A program made the translations under genes and the position numbers. Below are positions 55,847 through 64,000 of a DNA stretch of 64,000 nucleotides, piece by piece. The first letter of the stretch is position 1; each line of letters opens with the position of its first letter. The stretch is from Paracoccaceae bacterium. GTDB taxonomy: Bacteria; Pseudomonadota; Alphaproteobacteria; Rhodobacterales; Rhodobacteraceae. The stretch lies in NCBI GenBank assembly GCA_016938875.1, contig JAFGTV010000001.1:1-64000 (forward strand), read 5' to 3'. The notes below the pieces were generated by a model. The model did no database searches. It was not told where the DNA came from and saw only the letters and a list, made by a program, of their open reading frames with translations.

Positions 55847-57109
55847 ATGGAAATCCGCTATACCAGGCTTGCCAGCCGGACGATGGCCTTTGTCCTGGCG
55901 GGGGGACGCGGCAGCCGCCTGAAAGAGCTGACCGATACCCGTGCCAAACCGGCGGTCTATTTCGGCGGCAAGACACGGATCGTCGATTTCGCGCTGTCGA
56001 ATGCGCTGAACTCGGGCATCCGCAAGATGGCGGTGGCCACGCAATACAAGGCCCACTCGCTGATCCGTCACTGTCAGCGCGGCTGGAGCTTTTTCCGCGC
56101 CGAGCGCAATGAATACCTCGATATCCTGCCGGCCAGCCAGCGGGTGGCGGAAAACAAGTGGTACCTGGGCACCGCCGACGCGGTCACCCAGAATATCGAC
56201 ATCGTCGACAGCTATGACGTCGATTACGTGCTGATCCTGGCGGGTGACCACATCTACAAGATGGATTACGAGGTGATGCTGCGCCAGCATGCCGAGAGCG
56301 GGGCGGATGTCACCGTGGGCTGTCTGACCGTGCCGCGCGAAGAGGCCAGCGCCTTTGGCGTGATGGCCGTCGATGGCACCGGGCGGATCACCGATTTCCT
56401 GGAAAAGCCCGCCGATCCGCCCACCATGCCCGACGATCCCACGATGTGCCTGGCCTCGATGGGGATCTATGTCTTTGATTGGAAATTCCTGCGCGACCTG
56501 CTGCTGCGCGACGCCGAGGATCCCCATTCCACCCACGATTTCGGCGGCGACCTGATCCCCGATATCGTCAAGAACGGCAAGGCGATGGCCCACCGTTTCA
56601 CCGATTCCTGCGTCAAGGATCGCCCCGACGCGCCCGCCTATTGGCGTGACGTGGGCACGATCGATGCCTTCTGGAAGGCCAATATCGACCTTACCGGGTT
56701 TACCCCCGATCTGAACCTGTGGGATCGCAGCTGGCCGATCTGGACCTATTCCGAAAGCGTGCCACCGGCCAAGTTCGTCCATGACGAAGAGGACCGGCGC
56801 GGCACCGCGGTGTCGTCGATGGTGTCGGGGGGCTGCATCATCTCGGGGACCGAGGTGCGCAATTCGCTGCTGTTCACCATGGTGCACACCAATTCCTATG
56901 CGGTGCTCGATCACGCCGTGGTGCTGCCTTATGTCGAGGTTGGCCGCAAGGCGCGGCTGTCCAACGTGGTGATTGATCGCGGCGTGGTGATCCCCCAGGG
57001 CCTGGTCGTGGGTGAAGACCCCGAAGAGGATGCCAAGTGGTTTAGGGTAACCGACAGCGGCATCACCCTGATCACCCAGAAGATGCTGGATAAAAGGGCG
57101 CGCGCATGA
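55847..57109 (+). CDS. glgC: Glucose-1-phosphate adenylyltransferase
   Basis: A 420-residue ADP-glucose synthase. It has the activator/nucleotide region [17 protein letters not shown] near residue 14, [24 protein letters not shown] near 33, the GTADAVTQN and [10 protein letters not shown] motifs, and a C-terminal beta-helix with repeated hydrophobic steps. It makes ADP-glucose for glycogen, and possibly the donor for GpgS. Coupled to glgA (ATGA overlap). Allosteric effectors cannot be read from sequence. Confidence 0.95.
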   Translation: MEIRYTRLASRTMAFVLAGGRGSRLKELTDTRAKPAVYFGGKTRIVDFALSNALNSGIRKMAVATQYKAHSLIRHCQRGWSFFRAERNEYLDILPASQRVAENKWYLGTADAVTQNIDIVDSYDVDYVLILAGDHIYKMDYEVMLRQHAESGADVTVGCLTVPREEASAFGVMAVDGTGRITDFLEKPADPPTMPDDPTMCLASMGIYVFDWKFLRDLLLRDAEDPHSTHDFGGDLIPDIVKNGKAMAHRFTDSCVKDRPDAPAYWRDVGTIDAFWKANIDLTGFTPDLNLWDRSWPIWTYSESVPPAKFVHDEEDRRGTAVSSMVSGGCIISGTEVRNSLLFTMVHTNSYAVLDHAVVLPYVEVGRKARLSNVVIDRGVVIPQGLVVGEDPEEDAKWFRVTDSGITLITQKMLDKRARA

Positions 57110-58530
57110 TCCGTGTTCTGTCCGTTGCCTCGGAATGCGTGCCGCTGGTGAAAACCGGCGGGCTGGCCGATGTGGTCGGCGCGCTGCCCGCCGCGCTGGC
57201 CCCCGAGGGGATCGAGATGCGGGTTCTGGTGCCGGGCTATCGCGCGGTTTTGGCGGCGGCCGGGGATGCGGCGGTGGTCTGGCGGGGCGCGGATCTGTTC
57301 GGCGGGCCGGCGCGGCTCTTGTTCGGGCAGATCGCGGGTCTGTCGCTTTATGTGCTGGATGCGCCGCATCTATTTGATCGGGACGGCGGGCCCTACCTGG
57401 ACGCCACGGGGCGGGACTGGTCCGACAATGCCACGCGCTTTGCCGCGTTGTCGTGGATCGGCGCGCTGATCGGCGCCGAGGGTGCTGCGGACTGGCGCCC
57501 GGACGTGGTGCAGTGCCACGATTGGCAGGCCGGCCTGACGCCGGTTTATCTCAAGGCGCGCGGCGTCGACCTGCCCAGCGTGATGACGGTGCACAACATC
57601 GCCTTTCACGGGCTGATGCCGGCCGAGATGATGGGGCCGCTGGCGCTGCCGGCCTGGGGGTTCACGCCCGAGGGGTTCGAATACTGGGGCCAGGTGTCCG
57701 CGCTGAAGGCCGGGCTGGTGCACGCCTGGAAGGTGACAACCGTCAGCCCCACCTATGCGCGCGAGCTGAGCACGCCCGACTATGGCGAGGGGCTGGAGGG
57801 GGTGATCGCGGCGCGCGGCGGCGATGTCATCGGCATCCTCAACGGCATCGACCCGGCGCTGTGGGATCCTGCCACCGATCCCCATATCGCCCCCTACAAA
57901 CAACCCCGCGGCAAGGCCAAGGCGCGCAACGCCCTGCTGGCGGAAATGGACCTGCCGCAGGGCGCGGGGCCGCTGTGCGTCGTGGTCTCGCGGCTGAGCG
58001 GGCAAAAGGGGCTGGACCTGCTGCTGGAGGCGCTGCCGGGGCTGCTGGCGCGCGGCGGGCGATTGGCGCTGCTGGGGTCTGGCGATCCCGCGCTGGAGCA
58101 GGCCTGGCAGGCCGCCGCCGCGCAGCATCCGGGCGTCGCCGTCACCATTGGCTATGACGAGGCGCTGTCGCACCGGATGATCGCCGGGGGCGACGCGATC
58201 GTGGTGCCTTCGCGGTTCGAACCGTGCGGGCTGACCCAGCTTTTCGGGCTGCGCTATGGCACCGTGCCGGTGGTGGCGCGCACCGGCGGGCTGGCTGATA
58301 CGGTGATCGACGCCAACCCCGCGGCGCTGGTCGCGGGGGTGGCCACGGGCGTGCAATTCGCCCCGGTCACAGCGCGCGCCCTGGCCACCGCGCTGGACCG
58401 GCTGTGCGATCTTTACGCCGACCCGGCGGGCTTTGCGAAAATTCAGCGCAACGGCATGCGCGCGGCCGTCGGTTGGGGGCCGTCGGCGGCGGCCTACGGG
58501 GCACTTTTTCGGGGGCTGGTGACGGCTTGA
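57106..58530 (+). CDS. glgA: Glycogen synthase
   Basis: A 474-residue GT5 glycogen synthase. The ADP-glucose site [13 protein letters not shown] lies near residue 15; HDWQAGL near 139, [10 protein letters not shown] near 163 and the C-terminal [18 protein letters not shown] near 366 follow. It extends alpha-1,4 chains. Its ATG overlaps the glgC stop, and its own TGA overlaps the glgX ATG by one base (TGATG), so the whole run is coupled. Confidence 0.95.
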   Translation: MIRVLSVASECVPLVKTGGLADVVGALPAALAPEGIEMRVLVPGYRAVLAAAGDAAVVWRGADLFGGPARLLFGQIAGLSLYVLDAPHLFDRDGGPYLDATGRDWSDNATRFAALSWIGALIGAEGAADWRPDVVQCHDWQAGLTPVYLKARGVDLPSVMTVHNIAFHGLMPAEMMGPLALPAWGFTPEGFEYWGQVSALKAGLVHAWKVTTVSPTYARELSTPDYGEGLEGVIAARGGDVIGILNGIDPALWDPATDPHIAPYKQPRGKAKARNALLAEMDLPQGAGPLCVVVSRLSGQKGLDLLLEALPGLLARGGRLALLGSGDPALEQAWQAAAAQHPGVAVTIGYDEALSHRMIAGGDAIVVPSRFEPCGLTQLFGLRYGTVPVVARTGGLADTVIDANPAALVAGVATGVQFAPVTARALATALDRLCDLYADPAGFAKIQRNGMRAAVGWGPSAAAYGALFRGLVTA

Positions 58531-60613
58531 TGGACATCCCCTTGACGATGACGGCCGGACAGCCCGCGCCGCTGGGCGCGCATTTCGATGGCGAGGGCGT
58601 CAATTTCGCGGTGTTTTCCGAACATGCCAGCCGCATGACCCTGTGCCTGTTCGACGAGGGCGGACATAACGAGATCGCCAATATCGACCTGCCAGAGCGG
58701 ACCGACCATGTCTGGCACGGCTATATCGCCGGGCTGCGGCCGGGACAGCATTACGGGTTGCGCGCCAGTGGCCCCTATCGCCCCGACGAGGGGCACCGGT
58801 TCAACCCGCACAAGCTGTTGATCGATCCCTATGCGCGGCGCATCACCGGCCACCCGCGCTGGCACGACGCGTTGATGGGCTATGAGGTGGGCGCGCCGCG
58901 CGCTGATCTGAGCTATGACAAGCGCGACAGCGCCCCCTACATGCCGCGCGCGGTGGTGGTGGCGCCGGGGTTCGACTGGGGCGATGACAGGCCCCCCGCG
59001 ACGCCGCTGACCGATACGGTGATTTACGAGGCCCATGTAAAGGGCCTGACCGCGCGCCACCCGCGGGTGCATGCACCGGGCCGGTTCCGCGCGCTGGCCT
59101 CTGACCCGATGCTGGATCACTACGCCAGCCTGGGCATCACCGCGATCGAGCTGTTGCCGGTGCATGCCTTTCTCAACGACCGGTTCCTGGTCGAAAAAGG
59201 GCTGACCAATTACTGGGGCTATCAAAGCATCGGCTTTTTCGCGCCCGAGCCGCGCTATATGGAAAATGGCGATATCGCCGAGTTTCAGCGCATGGTCGCA
59301 CGCCTGCATGCCGCGGGGATCGAGGTGATCCTGGATGTGGTCTACAACCACACCGGCGAGGGCAACGAGATGGGCCCGACCCTCAGCTTTCGGGGGTTGG
59401 ACAATGCCAGCTATTACCGGCTGGCCGACGATCGGCGCCACTATGTCAACGACACCGGAACCGGCAACACGTTGAACACCGGGCATCCGATGGTGCTGCG
59501 CATGGTGATGGACAGCCTGCGCTATTGGGTCGAGGTGATGCATGTGGATGGCTTCCGCTTTGACCTGGCCGCGACGCTGGGGCGCGAGGCGCAGGGGTTC
59601 AACGGGCGGGCGGCGTTCTTTCAGGCGGTGCGCCAGGATCCGGTTCTGGGCCGGGTCAAGCTGATCGCCGAGCCGTGGGATATCGGCCCCGGCGGCTATC
59701 AGCTGGGGGCCTTTCCAGCACCGTTTTGCGAATGGAACGACCGGTTTCGTGACGGTGTGCGACGGTTCTGGCGCGCCGATCCGGGGCGCGCGCCGGACCT
59801 GGCGGGGCGGATCACCGGATCGGCGCCGCAGTTCGACCATTCAGGGCGTCCGGCCACCTCCTCGGTGAATTTCATCACGGCCCATGACGGCTTTACGCTC
59901 AGCGACGTGGTCAGCTACGCCTCAAAACACAACCTGCCCAATGGCGAGGAGGGGCGGGATGGGCACAACGCCAACTATTCGGACAATTTCGGCGTCGAGG
60001 GTCCGACCGAGGATGCCGATATCCTGGCGGCTCGTGCCCAACGGCGGCGCAACATGATGGCGACGCTGATGCTCTCGCAGGGGGTGCCGATGATCCTGGC
60101 GGGGGACGAATTGGGCCACTCTCAGCAGGGCAACAACAACGCCTATTGCCAGGACAACGCCACCGCCTGGATCGACTGGCAGACTGTGGATGACCCGTTC
60201 CTGACCTTTACCAAGCGGATGATCGCGTTCCGCAAGGCCCATCCGGTGCTGCGCCAAAAGCTGTTCTTGCATTCGCGCGAAAGGGCCATGGACCGGATCG
60301 AGGATTTGTTCTGGCGCCGCGCCGATGGCGAGGCGATGCGCCGCCCCGATTGGGAAGATCCCGAACTGCGCCTGATCGCGGTCGAGTTGCGCACTGCCTC
60401 TGGTACCCCGGAATATGCCGCGCTGGAATACGCGCTCTTTGCCGTGTTCAACGCCGGGGATGCGGTCGAGGTGACCGTGCCAGACGCCCCCCCCGGCCAA
60501 CGCTGGAGCCTGCATCTGGACAGCGCGCGCCCCGACCTGGCGCCCACGCCCGTGTCCGGGGCGCTGGCCATGTCCGCCCAGGCCGTCGCCGTTCTGGTGC
60601 TGGAGCCCACGGC

Positions 60614-60617
<4 letters not shown>
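58530..60617 (+). CDS. glgX: Glycogen debranching enzyme GlgX
   Basis: A 695-residue GH13 isoamylase-type debranching enzyme. CBM48-like start (PLGAHFDGEGVNFAVFSEHA), barrel motifs LDVVYNHTGEGNEMGP, Asp in GFRFDLAATLG, Glu in LIAEPWDIG, and TAHDGFTLSD. It removes phosphorylase-limit branches. The ATG at 58530 overlaps the glgA stop by one base; longer upstream frames lie inside glgA. Between glgA and malQ it links degradation to maltodextrin recycling. Confidence 0.94.

Positions 60618-64000
<3,383 letters not shown>

Overview
The window is about 68% G+C and packed with translationally coupled operons. The gene families (cydDCABX with an Rrf2 regulator, TAT-exported sulfide oxidoreductase, BluE/PduX-CobD-CobC-CobQ block, glgP-B-C-A-X-malQ-pgm run, rfbCBDA, NnrS) point to an alphaproteobacterium of the Rhodobacterales (Rhodobacteraceae/Paracoccaceae). 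This is chromosomal metabolic DNA. I saw no tRNA, rRNA, transposase, integrase, phage gene or CRISPR array.

Layout. 1-1.6 kb: sulfide:quinone oxidoreductase-like flavoprotein and a small membrane protein behind a clear sigma70-type promoter (minus). 1.7-8.8 kb: cytochrome bd oxidase, subunits and CydDC exporter (minus), with an FNR-type box before cydA and a divergent Rrf2 Fe-S regulator. 8.8-14.0 kb: glycerate 2-kinase and a GH13 glucosylglycerate-type phosphorylase (plus) facing glucosyl-3-phosphoglycerate synthase and an MpgP-type phosphatase (minus). Together these could make and recycle the compatible solute glucosylglycerate. 14.1-18.5 kb: ATPase/FtsX-permease/HlyD-adaptor exporter. 18.5-23.1 kb: LivKHMGF-type ABC importer (minus). 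23.2-24.3 kb: a lone glycosyltransferase. 24.5-34.9 kb: late cobalamin assembly (pduX/bluE, cobD, cobC, cobQ, cobT, cobS, ribazole phosphatase) and salvage/import (cbiZ, btuF, btuB), the latter under a textbook cobalamin riboswitch. 35-39.8 kb: Usp-like protein, LonB-type protease with a non-canonical Walker A, and NnrS with a Gly/His-rich tail. 39.9-41.9 kb: enoyl-CoA hydratase and PaaK-family CoA ligase. 42.4-45.8 kb: dTDP-L-rhamnose operon rfbCBDA. 46.2-48.2 kb: MFS transporter and PAP2 phosphatase. 48.3-51.0 kb: TAT-exported two-subunit molybdenum hydroxylase. 51.2-64 kb: complete glycogen operon ending in phosphoglucomutase, cut by the window end.

Two themes connect the regions. Respiratory flexibility under low oxygen, sulfide or NO is represented by the sulfide oxidoreductase, cytochrome bd, Rrf2/FNR signals and NnrS. 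Glucose-1-phosphate allocation is represented by pgm, glgC, rfbA and GpgS competing for activated glucose, while glgP and the GH13 phosphorylase return it. No single locus is clearly a never-described system. The least ordinary pieces are the four-gene glucosylglycerate cycle, the metal-binding-looking NnrS tail, the degenerate Lon-like ATPase, and several palindromic control sites.
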